Source: Larus michahellis | Taxonomy: Eukaryota; Chordata; Aves; Charadriiformes; Laridae | Assembly: GCF_964199755.1 (NCBI RefSeq) | Contig: NC_133898.1 | Location: 30,817,985-30,881,984, forward strand | Reading direction: 5' to 3' | Length of the DNA stretch: 64,000 nt | Shown here: positions 12,501 to 25,393 of the stretch, piece after piece | How positions within the stretch are numbered: the stretch's first letter is position 1 | Layout: each line of letters starts with the position of its first letter | The notes under the pieces: model-generated | Told to the model about the DNA's origin: nothing | Database searches by the model: none | Seen by the model: the letters and a program-made list of their open reading frames with translations, nothing else | Translations under genes and position numbers: made by a program

Positions 12501-15500
12501 CAGAAGGAGGGAAGGACTGTATCTCACAGTCTCTCATCGTTCTACATAGCTATGAAGAGACCCTTCAGGAAGACATTCTGCATTTCATTATCAGCCACAA
12601 GTGAAAGGTTTGCTTTCTATTCATTTACTGTCAGGCAGAGCACACAGCAATAACTCTGACTTTAATTATTTATTTCTGCTGTTACGCAGAAATTACGTCC
12701 ATGGGACAAGTTTACATCTAGGATTTGCCTACATTAGAGTAGGGTGCTACCTGCCTGTGTAGCAACCCACTCTGACGGCCGAACATAACGTATGTTAGCA
12801 GACCTCCATTTAGTCTCGAGTTGAGCATTTGAGTGCTCTGGGCAATTACAGCAATTCAAATAGAAAAAAAAATTGAATTCTTGAGAGCCTAATTGATAAG
12901 GGAGCCTTATTAGCTGGTACGAGTAGGTACAAAGATTTACCTTCTGTACAGAAAAAGGCCCTTGGTTTTGCTAACTGGGTAGTGATGCAGCAAAGCCTTT
13001 GGACCTTGGCCTATTTATATAGCAGCTGGACAGTTACAACATCAAGAATTTCGATGAAATATTTGCAGGATCACTTGACCCTACAGATGTTGTTAATATT
13101 CAAGTGCTGTAATTATAAACTATTTGAAAACTATTTGATGTTTAAGCAATGGAATTGGCCCCAGTGCATGTGGGATGCATGACCATATATGATTCACAAT
13201 AACTACAAAGTAGTTTGAGTTATATACGGCTTGTTTAAGGAATTGTTCTTTGGAACTTAGTGGTTTTTTTTTCTTTGCATTTCTTGGTCACCTGTTTCTG
13301 CCAGGGTAAGGAAATTATGCAAAAGAAAGTATGTGATGAGCTGCTAGAAAGGTGTTGCTTTGCATCAAGATTTTAGCAATAAAAGATTTTCGATGTTGCA
13401 CCCTGGCTTCTGCAGAAAGAAACCAACGAGGTTTTTCATCGTAACTCCTGTAATAACTTAAATGTGAGTTGCAAGAGATGAAACTAGGAAAGAATCACAA
13501 ATACTATTTGGGGTTTATCTACTCTCAGTCTAATCTGAGAGTCCACATGCTGGGTCCATGGCTTCTAACAGAGACCAACACGGCATTTTTCATGAAGGAG
13601 TTGTGAAAACAGGTGATATTCTGTTGTCGTAAAGAACTGGGTGGCAGATATGCCTGGAAAGCATAGTTGGAGAAGCCTTCATATGGACTTGGGTTGCTTT
13701 ATTAACCTACTTACCAGCTTACTGTGGACATGTCGTGACCTGCTTCAAAATCTGTACCACGCTTCCTTAATAAATTCGCACTTTGCAATACAGGAAAAGT
13801 CCATGCAGCATGCTATAGTGTATAATAGGTAACTGATGAAATTTAACAGGAAGTCTACAGGAAGACCTGCAAGCCAGATGGGAAGGAACACAGACATCCA
13901 AGAATATAGCCAGATTGCTGAGATAGCTTTGTAGCACAAAAAAGTAACCTTAGTTCATTTTTTCCCTCATCTCCATGAGTCTTCATGTCTGCTTGGCTTT
14001 GAGAAATCCTCATTTCAAGTCTTTGAATCTGTTCACAGTATGTGGCATATGGTTTTTATGCAGAGGTGTATGATCTCTGTTACGGAATGCCATAAATTCC
14101 TTGTCACGGGAGGACTGGCAAGTTGGAGGTGCAGGGCACCGTACTCCCCCTCGCCCACGGTAAAGAAAAAAGCCAAAAGGTCTCATCCATCCTACAGCTT
14201 CTGTGCTAGAAAATGTCCTCTCATCTTAAGGGAGAAACTAGGAGACTGGAATGGTACAACTAAACAAAGAACTGTATCATGAGTAAAAGCTAAAAGAGTG
14301 TGTGTGTTTGCCAGCCATTGCTGAACTAAAGATAGAAGGCTTTGCTTATGCATTGACCCAGAAGATCTGAATACATGAAAAGAAGGCATTTTCCACTGCC
14401 TACAAATGGAGAAATTCTGGAAGAAGGGCTTGATGCCAAATATTTTTCTAAGCTTGGTGTGTCAGAAGGGCTCTGGCAAGTGCTTTTAGAAAAACAGCTC
14501 ATGTTTGCACATATTCACCAACCTTTTTGGGAGACAGTTACTTCAGACTGCCAGTTGGGTTGTGCTTGGCACCTGAGACGTTTTACTGGAAAATACAACA
14601 TGTTTTTGTTGCTGTAGAAGGTAGTAAGGTTTACAAAGATTATGTTTTGGTCTGAGGAAAAACAGTAGAAGTGCATGACTGGGGACTTCAAGTAGAAAGA
14701 GCTTACGTTTCTTGTGAAAGCTAAACAAGAAAAAGTATAAACTCTCTCTAATGAAAATAACATACCTGGGAGAAAAATTAATGCAGCCGGGAATACAAGC
14801 AGACCTCAGTACAGCCGAGGGCATCACAAACTTGCCTGGTCCAACTAACAAGGAAATGCAATAAAGACTTAATGGAATTATGAACTATGTAAGCATATTT
14901 GTGCATAATTTAGCTTTAAAAAAAAATGTTTCTGATTCTTTCAGGAGTACATCTCTTGCAGCTTTGGTATCAGGATTTCAGGTAGCTACACAAGACTGAC
15001 CCACAGCCTATCAAACATACAGCAGTTTTTTAAAAGGTAGGGATGTTTGCCTGTGACTGTATTTGTCTACCAGACTGCAACTTTGCACTAGGAAAGGTGG
15101 GGTTTCTTTAGAAACTAGAAGCTGTAAGCAGTACAAATGCCAATCGGCTTTGTCTGTAAACGATGATTTCAACTATGTCTTTCAGTAGCATGACAGCCCT
15201 AAGGTCATCGCATGATGTCCTCCTCAGTCTTTGCAGTGTGCGGAGTTACCTCACATATCCCCAGGGTGGATCGTGCCCTTGAGCTGTGACTTTGTGTCGG
15301 CCGTGCCAGTAGACAAGTTTCAAGGGTTTACCTGTTGCTGTAATTTTTATGGTGGACTACTTAGATTTAAGGATCGCACTAGCTAATAAAGCCTTGGTAT
15401 GAACTGCGAGGCCTTGTTATGAGACCTGCTCGGATTTGGATAGTAAGAAAGCTCAGTGCTACTGCAGTGTAGAGAACAGGAGAAGTCAGAAAAGTCAACA

Positions 15501-18364
15501 GAAGGGAAAGTTCTCCTCTATTAGGATCACTATAAGGAGGTATTGTCATGTGAAACTCAGTTTAACCAAGTTGCAGATTTTTATACATAATGCGGCATCT
15601 GTCTTCACTGATCTCCTCATTTCCAATTTCACTTAAAAACACATGTCTAATCAGTTTGAATTCTCAGTTGCACAATCCCTGTGATCTGTCTGGCAGACTG
15701 CTCCTAAGAAAGCCCAAGTATCGCCTGTATGGCGCCTGCACGTTCCTCACATGGTGCCCAAGGACAGTGCCGTGGACAACGCCAAAGCAAATAGCTGTGG
15801 AAAGGCTTTGACATTCTTTGTATAGATCAGCAACAGATCTTTTTGGTATAATTTGCTATGGTGACAATTCCAACATTCTTTTTTTATGCAATTGTAACAC
15901 CGTTGATCTTTTGAATTTCAGGGTGGTGAGGAGGGATCCTCTCACAAGCAACAGGGAAGAGAACTGTGCAAACACTGAATCGCAGAGGAATGAGTCAGAG
16001 GTGATTTTTCAAGTAAACTAGGTAATAGTGAAAACTTGAACTGGACGTCTGATATCTATGTTTTCTAAAATGTGTTCTTATCCCTAAGGGGAAAAAAAAC
16101 CTAAATGGGAGGACCAAATCTTTCACAGTCTCATGTTTAACAGCAGGAACCTAAATTACATACACAGGTATATACATTGTGCACGAGTGATGTTTATTGC
16201 CTAATTCTCCAAGTTGAGCACACAAAATAATACTCAGTCATCAGATACCTCAAGACCTCAGGTCCCATACCCAAGACTAGATTAGAAATGTGCACTGTTA
16301 AGTAAAAGATGTCTACAAGTCCCATAGACAAAAAATGCATACCGCTAAAAGAAGACCATATGTAGGAGCAAGGCTATGGAACAGGATGGAAACAGGAATA
16401 GACTGGGAATCAAGGTCCAGCAGCAGAAGGCTGCAGCTGTCTGCTGTAAGGCTTAGTCTCCAGCAGTACTTACCCATCTGTAATGACTGGGAGGCTCCAG
16501 AGCTTTTCAGAGTTTCTCCAGCGTGTGATTTTTCTACATCATCACCATCATCTTAGTAAGCCAGTCCTCAGAGACACTGCATTAATATCAAGTTCTTAAT
16601 GAGGGAATCAGAAGGTTTAAACCAACCAAACACTAGGGACTTTGCCCGCCCCACAACCCGACTGTGAAAAATCTTGGTTCCGCTTCCCAGCCTGCCTGAC
16701 CACTGCTCTCCCAGGTACACGCGAGCAATTTGTACAACAGGTACATGAACCGGTCCTTACCACGCGACTGACTTCAAAGACCTCGTCACAATATTGGCCT
16801 GATACTAAAACCTCGCCACCAAAGGTAGGATTTCCGGCCTTCAGCTCACAGCTGAGAATAAGACTGTACTAACAGGATTCTCCTTGGGTTTTCCTTGCCA
16901 AGGCTGAGGTCAGCCTGCAAGACCTGCCTTGACACCTGCTCCAACAAGTGCACGCGTGAGACTAGCTAGCACCACTAAAATAGGCTCTTCAGTGGGAGGC
17001 ACGCTTGTTTGCCTGACACACAGCAAATAGTCGCAGAGCTTTTCTCCCAGCCATCCAAATGTAACTAACTAACACGCTGCTCATACTGAAGTGACGCATT
17101 TTCTATTTCTTTACATTTGGAGATCCTCCTGAGTATTTTTTTTTCAAACATGGCCTTTGTTTGCTGTACCTCAATATTAAAAGCTTGGCAGTGTTGCTAC
17201 AACACAACAACATCCCCAAAATTAATACGTGTCGTCTTCTTCTGAGATTCTTCCTGCGCCCTGTAATCCTACTCTTAATCACATTTTTTTCTTTTTTCTT
17301 TTTTTTTTGTCTATATAAGGATCTTTAGACATGAATAGATACTGCATGCTTCGGCCATGAGTAATTTTGTAAGGCGGTTTGAAAATCTTGGGACAAACTA
17401 TTCTCTGTTAGTAGATGTTACTATGATACATTCTTTATGACAGGTACATTTCCAGTGTCGTGTCTTTCATCTTAGCAGGTCATCAGATTCTGTTTAAGGA
17501 CTTAATCTGAAAAAAGGTGTATGCAGTTCAATCCTGTGGCTTTCTGCTCAAAGTAGTAGGTAAAATATATCAACAGAGACAGTAAATGGATAGTTTACTT
17601 TTTCATAATATTTTCCCTTATAATATAAGAGCAAAAACTTCACACCATTTAGGTCAGCATTTCCCATAGGGCCAAAACACAATCCTGAAAATTCTGTGAA
17701 TTGCTGAGGATATTAAACACTGAGGATAAGATTACAGAGAAACAATGCAGCCATTTTGAGCTGAGCTTTCCCACAGTGAAAGGTTCAGTGAGGCCCAGCT
17801 GGTTGTTTTGACTTCAGACACTGACTCAGGGATTGGAAAGTTGGACACGAAGGGTGGAGTAGAGAAATGATTTGGCAGGCAAAAGGAAAAAATTAACCTT
17901 TTTCAGTCCACACGCTGCGGACTGCACCTACCAGCCACTGCAGGGTCTAAAACCAGATTAGCTTCTGTATATAGCTGGGTTAAACAGCATGCAAGTGATT
18001 ATAATTCTTCATTTTTCTCCCCCTGCGTTTGTGTTCTGTCTTAAGCTGGAGGCCTGGAAGCATCTTGTGTACACTGTGTATCTTAGAGAGGCCTGATCCT
18101 GTCTAAAAGGTCTCAGTAGTGCCACGACACAAATTTAGTTATGACTATAGAATAAAATTACAGAGAATCATCTGAGGTTCTAAAAATTCATCTTCAGTTT
18201 TCAGAAGCCTTTTCTTTGAAAACTTAATTTGAAGTTTATTCTGAATGTTTCTTTCCTTTTTTTTTTTTTTTTGAAAGAAAACTGAACATGGCTTCTGCTG
18301 GTACCTCAACAGAAAAACAGCTATTTTCATTGTTTTCTTCCTTACACGGCATAACATTTGCTCA
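12501..18364. other. Intergenic, no gene recognised
   Basis: AT-rich, with short A/T runs only. It would be the first intron of any transcript starting at the 18.7-kb island and running to lower coordinates. I searched by eye on the minus strand for the HHAT N-terminus and found nothing. Confidence 0.5.
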
Positions 18365-18780
18365 CTTCTGCTGCTTTCCTGAACGAAGCCTGTTCGATAA
18401 CATACACAGAGATGCGCTCAGAAACACAGGCACACTCCTCGCAGATCATTAGAATGTGGCTTCCGACTTGCTCCGGAGCGAGAGATGGGGGCACAAGGGG
18501 AAGCGCCCCCGCCGAGGAGGGCTGCGACAGCAGGGCTGGCGTGCAGCAGGGAGCCTTGGCAGCCGGCCGGAGAGTGGGGCGGCTGCTCGAGCCTGGCTGG
18601 CTCTGCCGGGGGGGAGACTTGAACGTGGGCTGCTGCGAAGGCGAGCCGGCGAACTCCGCCGTGCCCTCTCGCTGGCTAGAGAGCAGCTGGGTTGTACAGC
18701 TGCGCGCAGGGCTGCTGTTACAGCCGCGGCACATAGCAGTGAGCAGGAGGCGAGTAGACACCTTGTCGCTGATTTATAGG
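18365..18780 (-). promoter_or_regulatory. CpG island with minus-strand TATA box and donor: candidate promoter and first exon
   Basis: About 290 bp (18469-18755) has roughly two dozen CpGs, in contrast to CpG-poor AT-rich flanks. On the minus strand TATAAAT (18778-18772) sits about 30-37 bp before a start zone at about 18740-18750. GAA|GTGAGC then provides a splice donor with the intron starting at 18365. These signals would define an exon of about 380 nt transcribed toward lower coordinates. Mammalian order places HHAT next, in the same direction as SERTAD4, so a non-coding HHAT exon is one hypothesis. No HHAT protein sequence was found. Two overlapping open frames here (18358-18840 + and 18342-18761 -) have no recognisable domain. 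Confidence 0.45.
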
Positions 18781-21700
18781 CATCGCTTTGTTGTGCGTTC
18801 CTGGTGCCTGCAGGATTCTGCTGACTTTACGCTTGCTTAACTCCCAGTGAGATCAGTGGCAACTTTGCCTTCATTGAGATCATAATCCTGGAGCCTCCAA
18901 GAGGGAATATCGACAGACAGTGCCAAACCGCTTGGTATTCTGTGTTTAGAAGGCTGTGCCGGCTGGTGGATACAGCAGAGGAGAGTAATTCAGGGTGTAT
19001 TTATTGCTGTAGCGTGACTCTGACAGCACCGTCTAACCTCCTGGTGCATCGGCTTGCCCAGCTGGGGAACACAGGCTACGATGGGTGTGAATTCCCATTT
19101 GGAAAGCGTGTTGAGATGCTTCAGAGAGGCGAACAATTGTTTCTACAGAGTTGTTATTCTCTGAAGAGAATTATTACTTTTACAACTGAGAACTATCAGC
19201 TTTAAACAGAGATTTCTGTCTTAGCCTCTCTCTTCTTCCGAATGAAGTATTTTTTTATACTGAGGAAGCCTCAAAGGCATTATTAGTAACATGCTTTCTT
19301 TCCTCTTTCTAAAATCCCACTTTTCAGTTTTCTTTCACTATCCAGTCTCAGGTTAGTGAGTACTGACAAATACTATCAACACATCTCGACAAAGAATAAA
19401 GTTCTGTCTAGAGCCATTTCACTCCTTCAAACATGTTGAACTAAGAAAGCTAAAGAAGCAGCGGGGGTGGGGGAAGAAAGAGAGAAATGAGAAACATTTC
19501 CAAACATAACATAAAAGGTCTTGCCTTAAGACCATGGATTTCCTTTTTGGTACTTTCAAAGAATGCGTCTTTAGTTCTCTTTGGCTGTGTGACCAACAGT
19601 TGTGGGGTGTGTCTGTGGTTTTCTTCTCTTCACAGTAACTCTATTGTTCAGAAACTGCAGCCAATTTATGGAAAGAGGTGGAATGTTTATGTAACTTACT
19701 TTGCTTTAGACAAGAAATAAAAAAAAAAATAAAAAAAGGCTGGTGGAGGAAGGCCAGTCAAAACAGGATTTTTCTTCCTTTCTGGACACAGATGTTGGGG
19801 GGGAAAAAAGCCAGCTCTGTCTTCGCGTTAAGCTAAACAGCATTTCCATTTTTAGACACTTTCTTAATTAAGTAGGTCAGAAAAACAAAACCGGCCATTA
19901 GATTAGTGCTATAATTTACTTGTTTCAAAACGTGCCGTGTTTGAGAACTGCTCTGTTGACATGCTTACAACACCATAAACTGAGAAATAGATATATTGGG
20001 GTCAGATGATACCACTTTTGCCTAGACTGCTGTGTCCCAAACATATAGTTGGCAAGTACTGCTAGACTGCAGATGGCGAGTGTCTCTTCATAACTAGACT
20101 GGAGTTTCCTGCCATTTCCAAATTAGCTGAGCTACAAATATGATTTGCAAATTGCAAACCAAAACAAGGTAGCCAGAAGAACAAAGCTTCTTATTTACGT
20201 GCCCCCACTGTCTCTATTGCAAAAGCAGACAAGTTAGAATCACTGAATTTCTGCCTTATCTGCCCAGTGGCCTAATGCCTAGCTTGAACTCTTCTTTTCC
20301 TGCAGTAACTATCCAAAAACTTTAGGTCAAATTCAGCTTTTCTAATTGGACAAAACTTTGAGTTACTGCAAAGTTTTCGATTAAATAAGAAGAGGGATCT
20401 TTAAAGCTTAGGATATCCTCAGGTGGGCTATCATGAGGTTGCGTTTGTTAGGTTGGACCTGACCTGAACTAGGCAGGTGCAACTCACCTGAAGCCAGCAC
20501 ATTTGTATCAAAAGTATCTCAAAATGATGTTCTGAATGTAAGAAACAATTTCCACCCATCACTCAACACCATCAAAAAAACGTATCCTACTCATATCATA
20601 GTGCCACCAGCATGAAACCAAGCGGGCATGGAGCCAGGCTGCGCAGACACCAGTACTGGCAAGACTGGGTTTGCAGAGTCTAAATTCAAATTTTGGTCTT
20701 TGTTTCAGACATACACACAGAAGTCTCACAAAAAAAAAAAAAAAACAACATGGAAAATATTATAAATAGAAAGCAGAATGGAGTTTGGTGGCTCAAAACC
20801 CTGAGTGAATGCAGTGTTCTCTTAAGCCACAAAAAATACAGAGCTTGAGAGACACTGAGGAAGCTGCCCCTGCCAAAATATTTCAGCCTTGACAGGGAGA
20901 ACAGTTTCTGGAGGAAGATTCTGTTTCTATAATTATCTGGTCCTTCACCTCACTGAGACCACCGGTTTATTACATTGGGCCAATACGGTCTTCTCAGGTG
21001 CCAGGAATATCCAAGAGTTTCCACCCTAGCCCAGCGCTCAGGTGGCAGAGAACCCTTAACCCATTACCAAACCTGTAAGCCTTTCAAGTGCTCTGAAAGG
21101 AGGGGCTGCACCAGCGTGAGTGAGGGCTGGAAATTGTTCCAGCAACATTATTCAGCTTGAAACCCCTACTCGAGTGTGCAGAGAGTTTATTTGACCCAAC
21201 GGGCCAGACCGAGCTGTGATTGCCTTACCTCCTCGCCAACTGCAACAGAATTGCACAAGCATGAGCAGAGCCTGGTCCAATAACAAGTAATTTGCCATAT
21301 GGAAGCTACTGAGCAGACATCTGCAGGACACTGAAAGTGCTTTTCTACATACAGCGCTGAGTGCTACAGTTGTGCATTCCACGGAGACTCAGTTCGCAAA
21401 GGGATAGAAATGAAACGTTATTTAGGGTTTTGGTTTCTTGGCCTTGAAAACTGAAATCTGAAAACAATTAAAGCCCAGTGCCATACCAAATCAGTTATGC
21501 AGTCATTCCTGGATTTTCCCATGGAATTTTTACATAAGAATTAGGCTGTATTTGATGCAAACTAACACACACAAAGTATTGTGCTGGTCAGAGACAGGCC
21601 AGCTTATAGATGAGTTTCAGGAGTTTTTGCAAATGCATGTAAAAATCAACCAGAGGCCTACAGACGGCTAAAGATTACCAGAAATTTGATGACAGCTCAC

Positions 21701-23839
21701 CCATTAAAAGCTCTATCATGCCTTACATCTTGTCCCTGAGAGATGGTTTTCCGCACCCTCCCATTCAGGCATTGCTTATCTTCTCTGTCACTGCAGATTT
21801 CCCTCTCCAGCCAACCTTGTATATTCTGTCCCACAAACTGGGACACTGGAAATACCCTTCCCATCTCTTTTTGGGACATCTTTTGGTCGTGGCGTTGCTG
21901 GGGGATGGAGCAAGCCCTGTGCTTTTTCAAGGAATGAGCAACCTTTGATGGTAGGTTGGCCGCTGTCCAGGAACACACAACGAAGAGGCTCCCTGCGGCT
22001 TTCTCAGCTCTTTGTGTACCCGTGTAGCAGCTGGGCAAAATCTGGCCTCACAATGGTGTGTCTGTAATGACACAACCAAACCCAGTCCTAGCATGGAAGG
22101 GAAATACCGTCCAACTGGAGGTCAAGCTTTGAATTATAATGGTGCCCTCCAGACTCCAGATATCTGAATCAGCTGCTTCCCCCTTCACTCAGAGCACTGT
22201 AGCTAATGTTTCTTTATCCCATTAAAGGTCCAATTGCCTTGAGAGGAGGGGATTTCTGCGATTCTTTCAGAGAAGTGAAACTTTTGCCCATGCGAAATAT
22301 TCACCAGGCAGGAAAGTCTGGCAATCAAGACTCTTTAGTTTGCTTTCATTACAGGGGACCTGGTGCAAACTTTTAGTGAGCACAGCTGTGCAAAGTAGGT
22401 CTTTGATTATTTTCTAGTACCCTGTTAGTGCATTTGATTCAATTTTCTTTTCTAGCCCATTCATGAGTACCAAAGCCACTGCAAAACTCACTAGATTTAG
22501 TGTGAAGTGCTACAGCTGACCTGTAAAGGAGTCCTGGAGGCAGCTCTACCTAGATCTGAGATGGGGACACAATGGCGTGGAGCACAGAGTCACCATAGTG
22601 GTCTGGGGGGGAAAAAAAAAAAAAAAAGGCTGGCCTTGAGCTTGGACCCATTTTGAGCCATTTATGGTTAACTGAAAGCTTTTCTTTCATTGAGCCAAAT
22701 GTTGTCATAATTTTCAGTGCATTAATCTCTAGAGTTCAAATCCCTTTTTTAACATGACACTTTGGATGTGAGATGACAAGTGTTAATATTCATTATTCTA
22801 CAAAGCTATAAATATCCTGAGGTACAGCAACTTACTGGAAAGGACACGACCAAAATGATTTCCTCAGCCCTGTGCTTACATTCAGATCTTCATCACAGAT
22901 ACTGCTTTTCACATACTGAAATGCTTTTGCTGCACTTATTATGGCACAAAAGTTCACTCACGCACTTTTATTTTAATGGATACTTGTAAAATTAAATTAA
23001 AATATTCAGTCAAACTTTCCAGTTCACGGTAGGCAACTCGCACACACACACATTCAGCCTGTACACCATTATCCTGTTGCAGTGCATGAAGAAAAGCAGT
23101 CATTTCAGAAGCTAATGGAGTTTCCCTACTGAATTTTTCCTAAGGATTCTTTTTCTAGCAAGATCTTACTTGCAAAGTGTTTTCCCATCAGAGGCTTGCC
23201 AGATTTTTGGGGCAATGCTGAACAAAGGTCTTACCACCTTTGTAACACTAAACAGCATTTAGTCTCTTTCATAAACTTGATAGCCTGTAAATCTGAGATG
23301 GTCCACACCCTCTGCATTCCTATGTCACATACTAACAGCCTCTTCTTTAATTACAAGGTGTGGCATTTCTGGACAAGAGACAGCTAATCCTCCAGACGTG
23401 TGTGTTATTTACATTTACCGTAGAATTTCTCCTTTATTCAAAGCTTTGGCTCTGAAACTGCAAAGGTTAAACCTCACCGACAAAATCTCTAGCTCATGGC
23501 CACACTTTGATGCCATTTAATATTCTGGTTTACTAATGCTTAAGCAGAAGTGTTCTGAACATGCAGGATTCAGATCTAAAAGCTGGGAGGTATTTGGATC
23601 TAGAAGTTTGGTTCATGCCGGTATCTCTTACAAAGCGCAACCATCTGCAAAACTAAAACTTCAACAGGAGCCCACATTAGCATGTTACTTTAAAGCATGC
23701 TCAACTGCAGTTGTCTTGATGAATTCTTGGTTAGAAAGAAAAAGACCTAAAGCTCCGGGTTTCTTTGATAAAACACAGTCAGAAGACACGCTGGGAGAAC
23801 AATTAGTGTTTTCGGCTCCTCAGCAGGGAAGGCAGCATT
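18781..23839. other. Intergenic, no gene recognised
   Basis: Mostly AT-rich. 18838-18895 weakly resembles the same old archosaur repeat type as 56965-57025. Overlapping frames at 21697-22038 on both strands look like chance. Confidence 0.5.
20730..20745. repeat. Poly-A tract
   Basis: An A run of about 16 in ordinary intergenic DNA. A similar run lies at 22612-22627. Confidence 0.85.
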
Positions 23840-24170
23840 GCCCGGGCATCCGTGCTAACCCCGGGCTGCGCAGCCCCCCGGCACTCCCCGGCCGGAGCCT
23901 GGCAGGCCCCAGCTCCGCGGGCCAGGCTGCACTGGGCTGCAAATGGGGGACTGCCGGGGCCCTGCTGTGCCGGAACGATGGGACCGGCCCTGCAAAGCCG
24001 GCAGAGCTTCGCTGGAGCTGGTAGCTGAAGCACAGCTCGCCCGCGGCTGCCCAGTGCAGGGGAGGACGGCTTCCCGCAGAAGGGCGGCCAACACTCCTCC
24101 TGGGCCGGTGCCCACCGCGGGCCAGGCCGTTTCCTCACCTCGGTCCAAGTCTGTCACCCACGGTGCTTCC
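23840..24170. promoter_or_regulatory. CpG-island-like GC-rich block
   Basis: About 330 bp holds more than 20 CpGs between AT-rich flanks. On the minus strand CCGAG|GTGAGG at 24139/24138 is a near-consensus splice donor, and a second GGAG|GTGAGG lies near 24325. A minus-strand exon upstream of 24139 is therefore possible, with the island at the start of its intron. No TATA box was seen. Frames of 106-164 codons run through in several phases on both strands, which points to a composition effect rather than coding. GC richness from a decayed repeat is an alternative. Confidence 0.4.
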
Positions 24171-24599
24171 CACATCCCACGGCTTCAGGAAATCCAAAAA
24201 TGCCTCAGCCCCAGCCTTCCTCCAGCCGCACATGCCTCCTCCCCGCCTTTCCCTGAAATACTTCTCCTGTTCAAAGGCTTCTCACTCGCTGCCATCTTTT
24301 CAGCCCGGGGGGGGAAAACCACCCTCACCTCCTTCCTTTCCGCTCTGAGAAATCCCCTTCCATGGGCTGTAAGAGCGTGGGCAACACTTGACCAACAGCG
24401 AGTGCCAGAGAGGGAGTTGCTTGGCGGCAAGTTGTGACTCCTAAAGGAAGAAGACTTCTGACCCTGGCCATGCACACAAGCAACAAAAAGGTCCCCAGCC
24501 TGCAACAAAGCCTTAAAAGGCAAAAACAACCCAATAAATTCATGACTGAAACATCCCCCAAGCACCCCCAACACATCACCACTGAGTTACAGAGAGCAA

Positions 24600-25393
24600 A
24601 AAATTGACGTCAGCCTCTCAGACAGGACTTTCTGACCATCTGAGTGAAAGTCGTTCCCCTGTGCGTCCGTGGCAAGGCACCGTGGCAGCGGGAGCTGCAG
24701 GGCAGCCTCTGTGAGGAGAGGCTGGGGCTGCCCCGTGCCGGACACGGCCAGTCCCAATGGACCCATTGCAGGGCACAGCTGAGCCCCTCAGCCAAGATGG
24801 CAGTGCCCCAGGGAAAGCAGTGACGAAAAACGTGAAAAAGAGCCCTGCAGACACCCAGGTCAGGAAAGAATGAGATGCTGCAGGTGCTGGAGCAGGGATT
24901 CCCCTGGGGAGGACCATGGTGGAGCACGGTGTCCCCCCGCAGCCTGTGGAGAGACCATGATGGAGAAGTTCATGAAGGACTACAGCCCATGGAGAGGACC
25001 CATGCTGGAGCAGGGGAAACAGTGTGAGGAGGAAGGAGTGGCAGAGAGGAACTGTTATGGACTGACCACAGCCCCCGTGCCCTAACCCCTGCACTGCTCA
25101 GGGGGGAAGAGGTAGAGGAGCCGGGAGTGAAGTCATGCCTGAAAAAATGGAGGGAGGGAAGACGCTGTTTTGTCTTTTTTTTTTTTCTTCACCGTCCAAT
25201 CTATTTTAATTGGCAATAAATTAGTTTTCCCCAAGTCGAGTCTGTTTTGCCTGTAACAGTAATTGACAAGTGACCTCCCTGTCTTTATTTTGACCCACAA
25301 GCTCTTCTTCATATTATTTTCTCCCATGACCTGTTGAAGAGAGGGAGTGAGAAAGCGGCTGGGATGGCAGCTGGCCACCATCAAACCACCACA
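24600..25393 (+). mobile_element. Avian ERV LTR-like repeat (probably a solo LTR)
   Basis: The 3' part carries a poly(A) signal (GGCAATAAATTAG) followed by TTTTCCCCAAGTCGAGTCTG, then TTTATTTTGACCCACAAGC, and ends in CCACCACA (25386-25393). I recognise this layout from a widespread LTR-type repeat of modern birds, orientation +. The upstream purine-rich part (24660-25120: GACAGGACTTTCTGACC; GAGAGGACCCATGCTGGAGC) fits the same family. The 5' edge is uncertain, and the 5-bp target duplication was not identified. No gag, pol or env sequence is next to it. The family name is not certain. Confidence 0.6.

Noticed and set aside
1-18364. HHAT coding exons on the minus strand
   Set aside because: Searched by eye for the first HHAT codons and the Trp-rich second coding block; nothing convincing. 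ATGCTGCC at about 2910-2917 continues with unrelated codons.
18342-18840. Overlapping open frames of 160 (+), 139 (-) and 107 (+) codons
   Set aside because: They share one GC-rich island, lie on both strands, and have no domain, transmembrane pattern or family likeness. Few stop codons are expected in CpG-rich DNA.
22710-22760. AGAGTTCAAATCCC as a tRNA T-arm
   Set aside because: No acceptor stem, D-arm or anticodon arm can be built upstream.
23536-24574. Frames of 106-164 codons on both strands
   Set aside because: Same composition effect, and no recognisable protein.
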